Notes: a model not told the origin generated them from the sequence alone. A stretch of DNA of 64,000 nucleotides from JANJUO01 sp942492935 (GCA_942492935.1 OW818654.1:1302001-1366000); one strand, 5' to 3'; shown: positions 16,810-24,626, counted from the stretch's first letter. Program-made: numbers and translations.

Positions 16810-17291
16810 AACATTATCTCCTTATGTTATGAAATAATTTAACACCATTAGAACTTTGTTCAATTCAATTTCCAAAATTTCAGAAATCAGATACAAAATA
16901 ATATTTTTTAAAGTATATTCCTATCGAGGGTTGTCAGCCCAAATTTTGACATTTTTTATTAAATAAAGTAAAAACATATTCTATCACTTATTTACATCAC
17001 CTCAACAAATGACTTACAAATCTAATGATTTATTTATTAAATACATTTATAAATATTCAATCATTTCTAATTAACTAATAAAACATAGAAAATATGGCTA
17101 TTGTAGCTAAGTAATATTATTTATCGATAAAATGTGACTGGAATGAATTAATTGTTAAAGATGAATTAAAAACACTGAAAGTAAGTGTATAAGTGTAATT
17201 GAAGAAAAATAAGTTGGACAACATTCATAATCTATTGAAGAAATACAACATTAAAACATTTGTAATTTTTGAAATATCGCAATAGGTTTGC
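16810..17291. other. Gene-free AT-rich spacer
   Basis: I see no gene, RNA or clear repeat. The part next to 16809 must hold the promoter of the minus-strand lipoprotein gene. CCTATCGAGGGTTGTCAGCCC at 16920-16940 is the only GC-richer patch and forms no good hairpin. Confidence 0.3.
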
Positions 17292-17475
17292 TTGTGGCAA
17301 AAAAATTTTCAAGTTGTACTTGACTTTCTGCTTAATCTAAAATCTGATAAATCGCAAGTCGAGAGATTAGCAAAAGAAACCCAAAAAACTTGCCGAATCT
17401 TTCCTAAGAGCACGTCAAGAAACAGAACAATTAGTTGCCAAACAAAAGTTAGAACTCGGGGTATTTTTAAAATGA
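17292..17475 (+). pseudogene. Small coiled-coil gene remnant with a frameshift
   Basis: The frame from 17292 (TTG) reads VVLDFLLNLKSDKSQVERLAKETQK and then loses sense at an A-run (17383-17388). Removing one A gives a smooth continuation LAESFLRARQETEQLVAKQK, LELGVFLK, and a TGA at 17473-17475. The joined product would be an about 60-residue charged helix. There is no good start, so it may be the 3' end of a decayed gene. The hairpin that follows it is split by the IS element. Confidence 0.4.
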
Positions 17476-17482
17476 AAAGCCC

Positions 17483-17492
17483 TTTGGGGGTA
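17483..17492. repeat. IS target-site duplication, left copy
   Basis: TTTGGGGGTA immediately before the left terminal inverted repeat; an identical copy lies at 18992-19001. Confidence 0.85.
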
Positions 17493-18991
17493 TAATGGCA
17501 CTAAGATTAGGATAATATAAAAAATATTGCTAAATTTGTATGAGTATAAATTACAAATATGGCATAAGAAATGACAAACAACATATCAATGAAATTATCC
17601 GCTCAACTCAAAGAAGAGTTAAGCACAAATTTACTTCCATTGTTTTATAAATCTGTTAAGTCAATAGTAGTAGGTGAAGATAGTAATGACACCAAATTCA
17701 GGGATCGTGTATTTAACCAATGCGATACTTTGCTTACAATGATAAGTACTTCAACTCAAACAGATAAAAGTCTTCAAAATTCTGTAAATATCTTTTCACA
17801 GATACATGAGGAAAATATAAAACGTATAACAGAATTTGAGAAAACATCAATGGAATCAGCATTAACAGAAAAACGGAGTTCAGGTCGTCCGCGAAAGTAT
17901 TTTACATCTGCAGCTAAAAGCAAGCAAAAAAGTATATCAAGCAATACGTCGGCATTTTCACAGGCACGTAACCGTTTAAAATTATCTTACGTAAAAGAAG
18001 TATTTGAATACTCAAGTAAATCAACCACAAATAACAAACAAATATTTTTTGGTAGGCCTGTATATATTACAGATGGCACATTTCTTCAAATGCAAGATAC
18101 AGACAGCATAAATGCTGTTTACAAAAAATCAAAAGAAGCTGGCTATCCTCGTGGGCTATTAAGCATCATTATTCAGCAAGGAACAGGACTAATCACTGAT
18201 TTTAGATTAGGAAGTGATGCGAAAAGCGAATTAGAATATTTTGCAGAAATGATTAACAATCTGGAAAAGGGCAGTTTACTTTTAGCCGATGATTTATATA
18301 ATTGTTTTGCAATATTTGTACTTTTGAAAAATAGAAATGCTGATATAATAGTTCCCGGAAAACGTAATAGAAATTATGAAATAATAAAAAAAATTGGAAT
18401 CGGAGATGAAATTATAAAAGTAAAACTTGCAAAAAATAGTTCAAAGATGGCAAAACTTTATGATATAAAAGAAGAATATATAATTTTACGTAGAATTGAA
18501 TATAGAACTCCAAATACAAAAGATGATATGTCAGTTTTATACACGACAATATTAGATGAAACAATTGGCAAAGAAGATATAATCTTAAAGTATGTCACAC
18601 GTTGGGATATTGAGATAAATATAAGGGAAATAAAAACAATATTTGGGTTGAACATATTACGAAGTAAAACTCCGGAAATGGCATTAAAAGAATTGTTATC
18701 AGGTTTGATTGCATACAATTTCATAAGAAATTATATATCTGAAATCACTTCACAAAGTGATTTTCCCGAAAGAGATATCTATGAAAAATACTATACGCTC
18801 GATAAACCTGTATTTACTGACAAACTTGGTAGAGTATACAACAAAATCTCCACAGGACGCCCAAAAAAGATTGAATGAAGAGATTCTTAAACATATTATT
18901 CCAAAGAGACCAGGAAGGCACTACCCAAGAAAGACTAAGTGTGGTAAATATAGAAAATATAGATGATATAATAGTTATCTTAGTGCCATTA
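17493..18991 (+). mobile_element. Complete IS4-family insertion sequence (1499 bp)
   Basis: The ends are perfect 15-bp inverted repeats TAATGGCACTAAGAT (17493-17507 and, reversed, 18977-18991); similarity continues inward. Outside them is a 10-bp direct repeat TTTGGGGGTA on each side. One transposase gene (17571-18878) fills the element. The element is intact, and the identical target duplication points to a recent insertion. Its target is the loop of a hairpin (AAGCCC on the left, GGGCTT on the right). Confidence 0.9.
17571..18878 (+). CDS. IS4-family DDE transposase
   Basis: A 435-residue transposase. The N-terminal part is basic and helical (SGRPRKYFTSAAKSKQKS). The catalytic core shows the first Asp in VYITDGTFLQMQD, the second in LLADDLYNCFAIFVLLKNR, a beta-strand-rich insertion domain, and the Glu region in TRWDIEINIREIKTIFGL followed by RSKTPEMALKELLSG, typical of IS4 members. 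It cuts and joins the element ends. The gene is whole and ends 113 bp before the right end of the element, and no frameshift is present, so the element may be active. The adjacent target duplication supports recent movement. Confidence 0.92.
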   Translation: MTNNISMKLSAQLKEELSTNLLPLFYKSVKSIVVGEDSNDTKFRDRVFNQCDTLLTMISTSTQTDKSLQNSVNIFSQIHEENIKRITEFEKTSMESALTEKRSSGRPRKYFTSAAKSKQKSISSNTSAFSQARNRLKLSYVKEVFEYSSKSTTNNKQIFFGRPVYITDGTFLQMQDTDSINAVYKKSKEAGYPRGLLSIIIQQGTGLITDFRLGSDAKSELEYFAEMINNLEKGSLLLADDLYNCFAIFVLLKNRNADIIVPGKRNRNYEIIKKIGIGDEIIKVKLAKNSSKMAKLYDIKEEYIILRRIEYRTPNTKDDMSVLYTTILDETIGKEDIILKYVTRWDIEINIREIKTIFGLNILRSKTPEMALKELLSGLIAYNFIRNYISEITSQSDFPERDIYEKYYTLDKPVFTDKLGRVYNKISTGRPKKIE

Positions 18992-19001
18992 TTTGGGGGT
19001 A
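18992..19001. repeat. IS target-site duplication, right copy
   Basis: TTTGGGGGTA directly after the right inverted repeat, identical to 17483-17492. It is followed by GGGCTTGGGAAA and a T-run at 19017-19023. Confidence 0.85.
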
Positions 19002-19021
19002 GGGCTTGGGAAACTATTTTT

Positions 19022-19810
19022 TTAGAATAAGGATACAATTTCTGTAGAATTCTTTACTAATCCATTCCTTTTTATTTCTTGAAGGTTTCCATTTAATCTT
19101 TGAGTTATTACTTCAAAATAACTCTCTGATATGTCCATTGTAATGTAATTTCTTGTTAGTTTTTTTGAAACAGCCGCTGTAGTTCCTGTACCACCAAATG
19201 GATCAAGAATAACATCATTTTCATTTGAACTTGCTAAAATAATACGTTCTAAGAGACTTTCAGGCATTTGACAAGGGTGATCTCCAATTCTTTCTTTAAA
19301 GGTACCACAAACTCTTGAAAATTCCCAAACATCATCTGGTGATTTACCTTTTGGATGTGCTCTTTTATCATTATAAACTAACTGTCTTGCTGAAGGAACC
19401 CTTATATTATCAATATTAAAAGTAAATTTTTCGTTATCTTTAGTAAAATACAATATATGTGTATGTGCCCTATTAAATTTCTTCCGCTGATTTTGACCAA
19501 ATGTATAATACCATATTATCCAATTTCTGAAATTAAAACCAACTTTTTTTAAAATAATATTAATTTCTGCAGCAAATTCATCACCTATAGCAATATAAAT
19601 TGATCCCGAATTTTTTAAAATTCTATAAGTTTCTCTAATCCATTTTTCAGACCATTCAAAATAATCATTATATGATTTTTTATCATTATAAATGTCATAT
19701 TTTAAGCCAATATTAAATGGTGGATCTGCAAAAACTAAATCAACAGAGTTATTTGGTAAATCCTGCATTATTTTAATACAATCACCGAGATATATTTTAT
19801 TTAATTCCAT
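19022..19810 (-). CDS. Type II DNA methyltransferase, beta class (N6-adenine or N4-cytosine)
   Basis: A 262-residue amino-methyltransferase with motif IV first (DPPF, residues 29-32) and the SAM-binding motif last (DPFGGTGTT, 203-211), the beta-class order. The central part holds the target-recognition region with the conserved strings RNWIIWYYTFGQN, RVPSARQ and RVCGTFKERIG. DPPF favours N6-adenine, but N4-cytosine is not excluded. It would protect host DNA from the endonuclease encoded 3 bp upstream in the same operon. The 3' end lies close to the IS-split hairpin, so its native terminator may be affected. Confidence 0.85.
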   Translation of the reverse strand: MELNKIYLGDCIKIMQDLPNNSVDLVFADPPFNIGLKYDIYNDKKSYNDYFEWSEKWIRETYRILKNSGSIYIAIGDEFAAEINIILKKVGFNFRNWIIWYYTFGQNQRKKFNRAHTHILYFTKDNEKFTFNIDNIRVPSARQLVYNDKRAHPKGKSPDDVWEFSRVCGTFKERIGDHPCQMPESLLERIILASSNENDVILDPFGGTGTTAAVSKKLTRNYITMDISESYFEVITQRLNGNLQEIKRNGLVKNSTEIVSLF

Positions 19811-19813
19811 TAT

Positions 19814-20650
19814 TTAAGCAATCTCGAATAATTCACAAGGTTTAAATTTAAATTGTAATTTAGTAGGGTCAGGGGTTCCACCTTTCCTTTGCATAGTAAT
19901 TTTCCCAATATGAAGACTACCTCTTGGAGTTACAAATACTTCACCATTTCCATAAAAATTCATAGTTGCATTAATGTCTTTTAAAATCCAACTTGTAGAA
20001 TCTTGATTAATATTTTTCATTGTAACTAACATCCAATTAGCAGATAATCCGCCTCTGCCTTTTAATAAATCACTTATTACAAGAATTTTATTTCTCTCAA
20101 AGAATTTCACAATTCTATTTTGAATCGCACCTGGAATTTCATCTAAAAACAATCTACGATTTTCTCTTGTTTCTATGTTTCCAATTAGGTGTTTTGCTTC
20201 TTTAGGTAATTTTTCACCGGTAAATAATTTTAACCAAAATGCTATCTTATCATCGAATTTCCACATTTCTTTATACGAATCCACAGTTCTTTTATCAACT
20301 TGATTGAAATCTGCATTCGAATTAGCTTTTTTAAGTGATAGATTTTCTATTTTTACAATATTACCAATTTTAATAATCAATTTTATCTGAGCATCGGCTT
20401 TTTTAAATTTAACAAATTCATTATATTCTTCAACTGTAACATTAAATTTCTCAATATCTTTTTGACTAATTTTTGTTGGCACTTGAATTGCAATAACTGA
20501 ATCAAGTTTTTCTAACTTGTATCCCATAATTTCAAGCCATTTTTGAGCTGTTTTATCTTTTTTCCAATTATTAAACTTTCTAACAATATCATGTTCATTA
20601 TCAAAACCACCCTTTGCAGTTTGAGATCCTAATTCAATTCTATCTATCAT
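19814..20650 (-). CDS. Type II restriction endonuclease, HinP1I-like
   Basis: A 278-residue protein that I recognise as a relative of R.HinP1I (about 247 residues, cuts GCGC). Shared landmarks are an N-terminal ELGSQTAKGGFDNEHDIVRK, KFNNWKKD..AQKWLEIMGY, FNQVDKR..DSYKEMWKFDD, KGRGGLSANWML and the C-terminal TPRGSLHIGKITMQRKGG. The catalytic region is DAQIKLIIKIGNIVKIENLS followed by LK: D86, S105, K107. In HinP1I, as I recall it, the middle residue is Gln; here it is Ser. An insertion of about 30 residues precedes D86. It is the first gene of the pair, with the methyltransferase 3 bp downstream. Recognition of exactly GCGC is not assumed. Confidence 0.8.
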   Translation of the reverse strand: MIDRIELGSQTAKGGFDNEHDIVRKFNNWKKDKTAQKWLEIMGYKLEKLDSVIAIQVPTKISQKDIEKFNVTVEEYNEFVKFKKADAQIKLIIKIGNIVKIENLSLKKANSNADFNQVDKRTVDSYKEMWKFDDKIAFWLKLFTGEKLPKEAKHLIGNIETRENRRLFLDEIPGAIQNRIVKFFERNKILVISDLLKGRGGLSANWMLVTMKNINQDSTSWILKDINATMNFYGNGEVFVTPRGSLHIGKITMQRKGGTPDPTKLQFKFKPCELFEIA

Positions 20651-20863
20651 AATAATTTCCCTGCAATTTATAATTTTATTCTTATTAGGAAACGTTTATA
20701 AAATAATTACATTGCTTCCTTCGCTTTTTAGTTCACCGTTTCAGGCTTTTTCACTCAAGAAATTGTTTCAAATAATACGCAATTTTAAATAGTAAATATA
20801 AATACAATTTATTGCTATCTCAAAGAATTATTTTGTGTATTTTAATTATGTCAGAATTCTGAA

Positions 20864-21535
20864 CTATAATTTAAATATTCCATCCCGCTCCAAATCAATA
20901 GCTCCTCCAGTATAAGCACATGTTCCCATCCTTGGAGAATTGACCACAGGCATTTTTGCGTAATCATCGAAATAGGGGCAATCTTCTGCATGCTTTTCTC
21001 CACATTTTTCACAAAAAAATGAAGCAATATCATAAATGCAAACTGAACAAATATATAATGCAGGCTCTATATGGCAAACATCGCAATAAATTTTAAGCGG
21101 TTCATTTCGTGAAATTAATAATATATCTTCTTTTAAATCTAAATAATAAAAATCATAAACATAAACTTCCAATTTTGTCGAAGAACCAAAATCATAAATA
21201 TATTCAAGTTTAGTATCTGGTATTAAAGTTGTACCAATTTTACGTTTCATTGGTATTTCATTTCTTTTAAAAGTGAATGCACATAAATGCCCACAGCATT
21301 CCAACCAAATTTTTCTAATAAAAGAATCTAATTTGTCGAAAGTTGTACTTTCAGAGACCAAGAGGTGAAGAAACATTTCAGCTACTCTGAATTTAATATG
21401 AAAAAATCTTTTTTTACCTTCGGAACCATTACTCATTGCAATTAAATGCTTTTCTATATGTTTATTGAAACCTCTTTGTGTAATAGTTTTTTTACAAAAA
21501 ATACAATTACCTTCTGAAACAAATTCATTATTCAT
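20864..21535 (-). CDS. pRiA4b ORF-3-like zinc-ribbon protein
   Basis: A 223-residue protein. Near the N-terminus is a C2H2-type finger (CIFCKKTITQRGFNKHIEKH). The centre, TTFDKLDSFIRKIWLECCGH and LEYIYDFGSSTKLEVYVYD, matches the plasmid pRiA4b ORF-3 family. The C-terminal third has zinc-ribbon cysteines (CDVC...CSVC...CEKCGEKHAEDC) and ends MGTCAYTGGAIDLERDGIF. The function is unknown; relatives are common on mobile and accessory DNA. It lies 213 bp upstream of the restriction operon, on the same strand and beside a decayed toxin-antitoxin locus, in the accessory part of the window. Confidence 0.7.
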   Translation of the reverse strand: MNNEFVSEGNCIFCKKTITQRGFNKHIEKHLIAMSNGSEGKKRFFHIKFRVAEMFLHLLVSESTTFDKLDSFIRKIWLECCGHLCAFTFKRNEIPMKRKIGTTLIPDTKLEYIYDFGSSTKLEVYVYDFYYLDLKEDILLISRNEPLKIYCDVCHIEPALYICSVCIYDIASFFCEKCGEKHAEDCPYFDDYAKMPVVNSPRMGTCAYTGGAIDLERDGIFKL

Positions 21536-21562
21536 AATTTCTAATCCTAATTAAAATATTGC

Positions 21563-21825
21563 CTAATTGTTTTTTATAAACATTTGACCTTTTTTGTCAA
21601 CCTTATAAATTGTAACCAATTTTCTTTAATCATCAATTGTATATAAAACTCGAATTACTCCTATTCTTACTCAATAACATTTAGAACTTGTAGTTTTGTA
21701 CATCCAGATGGTCTTGGTTGAATTTTCAATTTCTCAATTGAATCAATAACTTTTTTTGATACTTTTTTATCTAAATCAAGTATCTGCTTCTCGACTTTTG
21801 ATTCAATAATTATATGATAATTCAT
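21563..21825 (-). pseudogene. RelE/ParE-type toxin, disrupted
   Basis: From ATG 21825 the protein reads MNYHIIIESKVEKQILDLDK, then VIDSIEKLKIQPRPSGCTKL, the usual RelE/ParE N-terminal half, and stops at 21669-21667. Shifting frame there gives VRIGVIRVLYTIDD, a TAA stop, then RKLVTIYKVDKKGQM, which is the conserved 'YRIRVGDYRVLYTIDD...V.I..V' C-terminal half. Thus one frameshift and one nonsense codon separate recognisable pieces. It is too short for the usual gene call and is broken. The start overlaps the antitoxin stop by one base, the normal arrangement. Confidence 0.65.
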
Positions 21826-22019
21826 TAGTTAAGATTATTTGATGTAATAAATTCTGCCCAAAGTCTAAAACCTTCACTATTTCTTATAGCATCGCTTAAT
21901 TCCATTGGATCCTCAACATCTTCTATATATTCCTAAAGACGCATAAAATCATTTTTCATTATGAAAAAACCAGTTATTTTTCCCTTTTCGTTCACAATTT
22001 TTTGTTGATTTATCAGCAT
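21825..22019 (-). pseudogene. Antitoxin gene remnant (partner of the broken RelE/ParE)
   Basis: From ATG 22019 the frame reads MLINQQKIVNEKGKITGFF and hits TGA. The next frame gives MKNDFMRL, a TAG, then EYIEDVEDPMELSDAIRNSE and GFRLWAEFITSNNLN, ending at TAA 21827-21825. The pieces resemble small RelB/Phd-like antitoxins (K-V-(x)-G-x-I-x-x-x-D-(F/Y)...E-(Y/L)-(I/L)-E-D-x-x-D). At least one frameshift and one nonsense codon are present, so neither half of this module is intact. Confidence 0.6.
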
Positions 22020-22056
22020 AAAAATTCCTTGAATTTAAATAAATAATAACTCATTG

Positions 22057-22281
22057 TGGAGATGGCGGGAGTCGAACCAGCGTCCGCAGTGTTTCCTTTG
22101 AAGCTTCTACATACTTAGTTGATTTCCTGTGAAAATGTGGCCGCTTTATTGTTTAGGCAGCCAATGCATAATTATTTTCTGCATCTATTTATTTTTCCAG
22201 TTGTATTAACGTGCTCCACCGATAAACAGCACGGTATGCCACATTCGCCACCAGACACCCCGTCGAATTCATTTTATACCC
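22057..22281 (-). ncRNA. ssrA: tmRNA (SsrA), unusually compact
   Basis: Read on the minus strand. The 5' part ATGAATTCGACGGGG matches the conserved tmRNA start region. The tag frame starts at GCA (22182-22180) and encodes AENNYALAA then TAA (22155-22153). CTAAGTATGTAG matches the conserved 3' part. The RNA ends GGACGCTGGTTCGACTCCCGC and CATCTCCA, a T-arm with TTCGA loop plus acceptor strand. The 5' acceptor strand appears to be GGGTATA, pairing at five of seven positions including one wobble. CCA is not encoded in full. A 6-bp pseudoknot-1 stem (CGTGCT/AGCACG) and a 7-bp stem over the tag stop (TGGCTGC/GCGGCCA) are visible. Only about 95 nt follow the tag, so pseudoknots 2-4 seem reduced or absent. 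It rescues stalled ribosomes with SmpB. Confidence 0.9.
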
Positions 22282-22474
22282 AATTTTCAAAGAACGTTAT
22301 GCCAACGAATTTATAAAATATTTATTGGAATTGAATTTCAAATTGATTTATAAAATGGTATAATTACTTGAAATTTTCTTTCTTTTTTTATAGTTAATTA
22401 TCTCAACAAATATACATTTGTATCGAAGTAAATTGTTGTATTATTTTGTTTATAATTTACAATAAATTTTCATT

Positions 22475-22482
22475 ATATTTGT
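22475..22482 (+). promoter_or_regulatory. Candidate -7 element TATATTTG
   Basis: An exact match to the Bacteroidota -7 consensus TAnnTTTG, 41 bp before the start of the VWA-domain gene at 22524. A TTTG lies upstream at 22447-22450, but the spacing is longer than usual, so the -33 box is uncertain. Confidence 0.35.
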
Positions 22483-22523
22483 AATGTATATTTAGGAGTA
22501 TTTGATTTGCCTTTGAGGTAATT

Positions 22524-24626
22524 ATGTATAGATTTTTTGTTTTATTGTTCATATTAATTTTATATAACACTGCTATTTCTCAAAAACTTAGTGTTTATGA
22601 TATAGACATTTCAAATTTCCCTATTATTAAAGCAAAGTTTTTGGCTTATGATAAAGATGGAAACCATGTTAGGAATTTAAGTACTTCCGATTTTGAAATA
22701 AAAGAAAATGGTAAAAACAGAGTTGTTACTATTGTTGATTGTCCTCCTACCAATCCACCTGAAGCATTATCTTCTGTCTTAGTTCTTGATGCCTCAGGTT
22801 CGATGTCTGGTAAAAATTTATTAATAGCAAAAGCAGCTGCACGTGCTTGGGTCCTTGGTCTTATGAATCAAAATTCAGAATGTGCCATTACTTCATTTGA
22901 GTCAAGAAGCAATATTTTGACAGGATTTACAAAAGATAAAGATAAATTACTGAATATAATAGATTTATTCAAACAAAATCCATCAGGTTTTACCAATTAT
23001 GATGATGCATTAATTAATAGTCAAACAGGTGCTTTAAACGTTGCGTTGAGAGGAGAGGGGAAAAAAGTAATTGTGTTTTTAACAGATGGTCAGCCAACAG
23101 ATGAACCCAAAGTTAGTGATATTATTAATTTTGCGAATAAATATAATATCATTATCTATACAGTTACTATTAAAATTACAGCACCACAATCTTTGATTGA
23201 CATCGCTGAATTTACTGGTGGAAAGTGGTTTGAACTTATCAAAACAGAAGAACAGGGAAAAAAAATATATTCTCAAATTTTAGAAAAAGAGCAGGGTTCA
23301 CTTCCTTGTGAATTAGTTTGGCAAAGTGAATTATCTTGCGTAAATGAATTTATTAATACTGAAATAAAATTAGTTAATCAAAATATTTCCGATTATTATG
23401 GTTATCAAATTCCATCTAATGGAGTAATGAGATTAGATTTAACACCTCAATCACTTAGTTTTCTCAATGCCAAGCCAGGTGTAAAAGTAGATAAATTTAT
23501 TACTTTAACTGCAAGAAATGCAGATTTTAATGTTTTGAATATTACTTCCTCCAATCCAGCTTTTACGGTTTCACCAACAACATTCACTTTAAAGAAAAAT
23601 CAAAATATTGATTTAACAGTTAGCTTTATACCTCCTGATAGTGGATATATAAGCTCAAAATTTGAGATAATGAATGATAGATGTGCCACAAGTTTTAACG
23701 CTGTCGGTGGTTTCCCTGGTAAGCATCCTTTTATTCAAACTTTAAAAGTGATTAAGCCAAATGGTGGCGAGATTTTTCCTGTTGGTTTGGATACTATAAT
23801 TACATGGGATGGAGTACTTCCTGAAGAGAAAGTTCGATTAGAATACAGCACAAATAATGGTAAAAGTTGGCATTTAATTACAGATAATGCTACTGGTTTA
23901 AAGTATAAATGGACTGTTCCAAACACTCCAAGTAAGAATTGTATAGCGAGAGTAACCACAAAAGATAAATATCATGGTTTTGACGATGATTGGATATTAA
24001 TTACCAATGGCAAAAAAAAGTATTGGATGGGAAGATATGAAGTTACTCAAAAGCAATATTATGATATTATGCTTACAAATCCAAGTATTTTCAAAGGTGA
24101 TAGTCTTCCTGTTGAGCAATTAAGTTGGTTTGATGCAATTCAATTTTGCAATAGACTTTCTGATTTAAATGGCTTGAAACTGTGTTATACTATTAATGGT
24201 ACAAATGTTACTTTCGATGCAACAGCTAATGGATACAGACTTCCAACTGAAGCAGAATGGGAATTTGCTTGTCGTGCAAATACTTTCACACACACCTATA
24301 ATGGAAATATACAAGCTATTTATTCCAAAAATTGTGGACTATTATCAAATGAATTGGATAAAATCGGCTGGTATTGCTCTAATTCAGGTGGTAAAACTCA
24401 TCCTGTTGGGTCGAAATCTCCTAATAATTTTGGATTATACGATATGAGTGGAAATGTTTATGAATGGGTTTGGGATTGGTATGATACAACGAGTGCTTCC
24501 GAAAGGGTATTAAGAGGCGGTTCGTGGAATAGTTTTGCTGAAAATTGCAAAAGTGCTTATAGGCATTTCCATTTCCCGAATTATACAAGTAATGAATTTG
24601 GATTTCGATTAGTCAAAAATTACTGA
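22524..24626 (+). CDS. Secreted VWA-domain protein with C-terminal formylglycine-generating-enzyme-like (SUMF1) domain
   Basis: A 700-residue protein. A signal peptide (MYRFFVLLFILILYNTAISQ) is followed by a short strand domain. A von Willebrand A domain occupies about 84-255, with the MIDAS motif DASGSMSG (D89, S91, S93) and later TDGQPTDEP. Beta-sandwich repeats follow (LDLTPQSLSFLNAKPGVKVD; PNGGEIFPVGLDTIITWDG). The C-terminal domain from about 495 has sulfatase-modifying-factor landmarks: MGRYEVTQKQYYDIM, GYRLPTEAEWEFACRA, SGNVYEWVWDWYD, RVLRGGSWNS, FGFRLV. This domain often serves as a C-type-lectin-like binding scaffold in exported proteins rather than an enzyme. It lies 24 bp before another exported protein, probably in one operon. 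Confidence 0.85.
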   Translation: MYRFFVLLFILILYNTAISQKLSVYDIDISNFPIIKAKFLAYDKDGNHVRNLSTSDFEIKENGKNRVVTIVDCPPTNPPEALSSVLVLDASGSMSGKNLLIAKAAARAWVLGLMNQNSECAITSFESRSNILTGFTKDKDKLLNIIDLFKQNPSGFTNYDDALINSQTGALNVALRGEGKKVIVFLTDGQPTDEPKVSDIINFANKYNIIIYTVTIKITAPQSLIDIAEFTGGKWFELIKTEEQGKKIYSQILEKEQGSLPCELVWQSELSCVNEFINTEIKLVNQNISDYYGYQIPSNGVMRLDLTPQSLSFLNAKPGVKVDKFITLTARNADFNVLNITSSNPAFTVSPTTFTLKKNQNIDLTVSFIPPDSGYISSKFEIMNDRCATSFNAVGGFPGKHPFIQTLKVIKPNGGEIFPVGLDTIITWDGVLPEEKVRLEYSTNNGKSWHLITDNATGLKYKWTVPNTPSKNCIARVTTKDKYHGFDDDWILITNGKKKYWMGRYEVTQKQYYDIMLTNPSIFKGDSLPVEQLSWFDAIQFCNRLSDLNGLKLCYTINGTNVTFDATANGYRLPTEAEWEFACRANTFTHTYNGNIQAIYSKNCGLLSNELDKIGWYCSNSGGKTHPVGSKSPNNFGLYDMSGNVYEWVWDWYDTTSASERVLRGGSWNSFAENCKSAYRHFHFPNYTSNEFGFRLVKNY

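Noticed and set aside
21541..22056. Intact small genes between the zinc protein and tmRNA
   Set aside because: Every reasonable frame is interrupted; the pieces fit a broken toxin-antitoxin pair instead.
22119..22316. 65-codon plus-strand frame across 22119-22316
   Set aside because: It is the complement of the tmRNA gene on the minus strand; the RNA landmarks are decisive.
22524..24626. Diversity-generating retroelement target (FGE-like fold)
   Set aside because: No template repeat, reverse transcriptase or accessory gene was found in the window.
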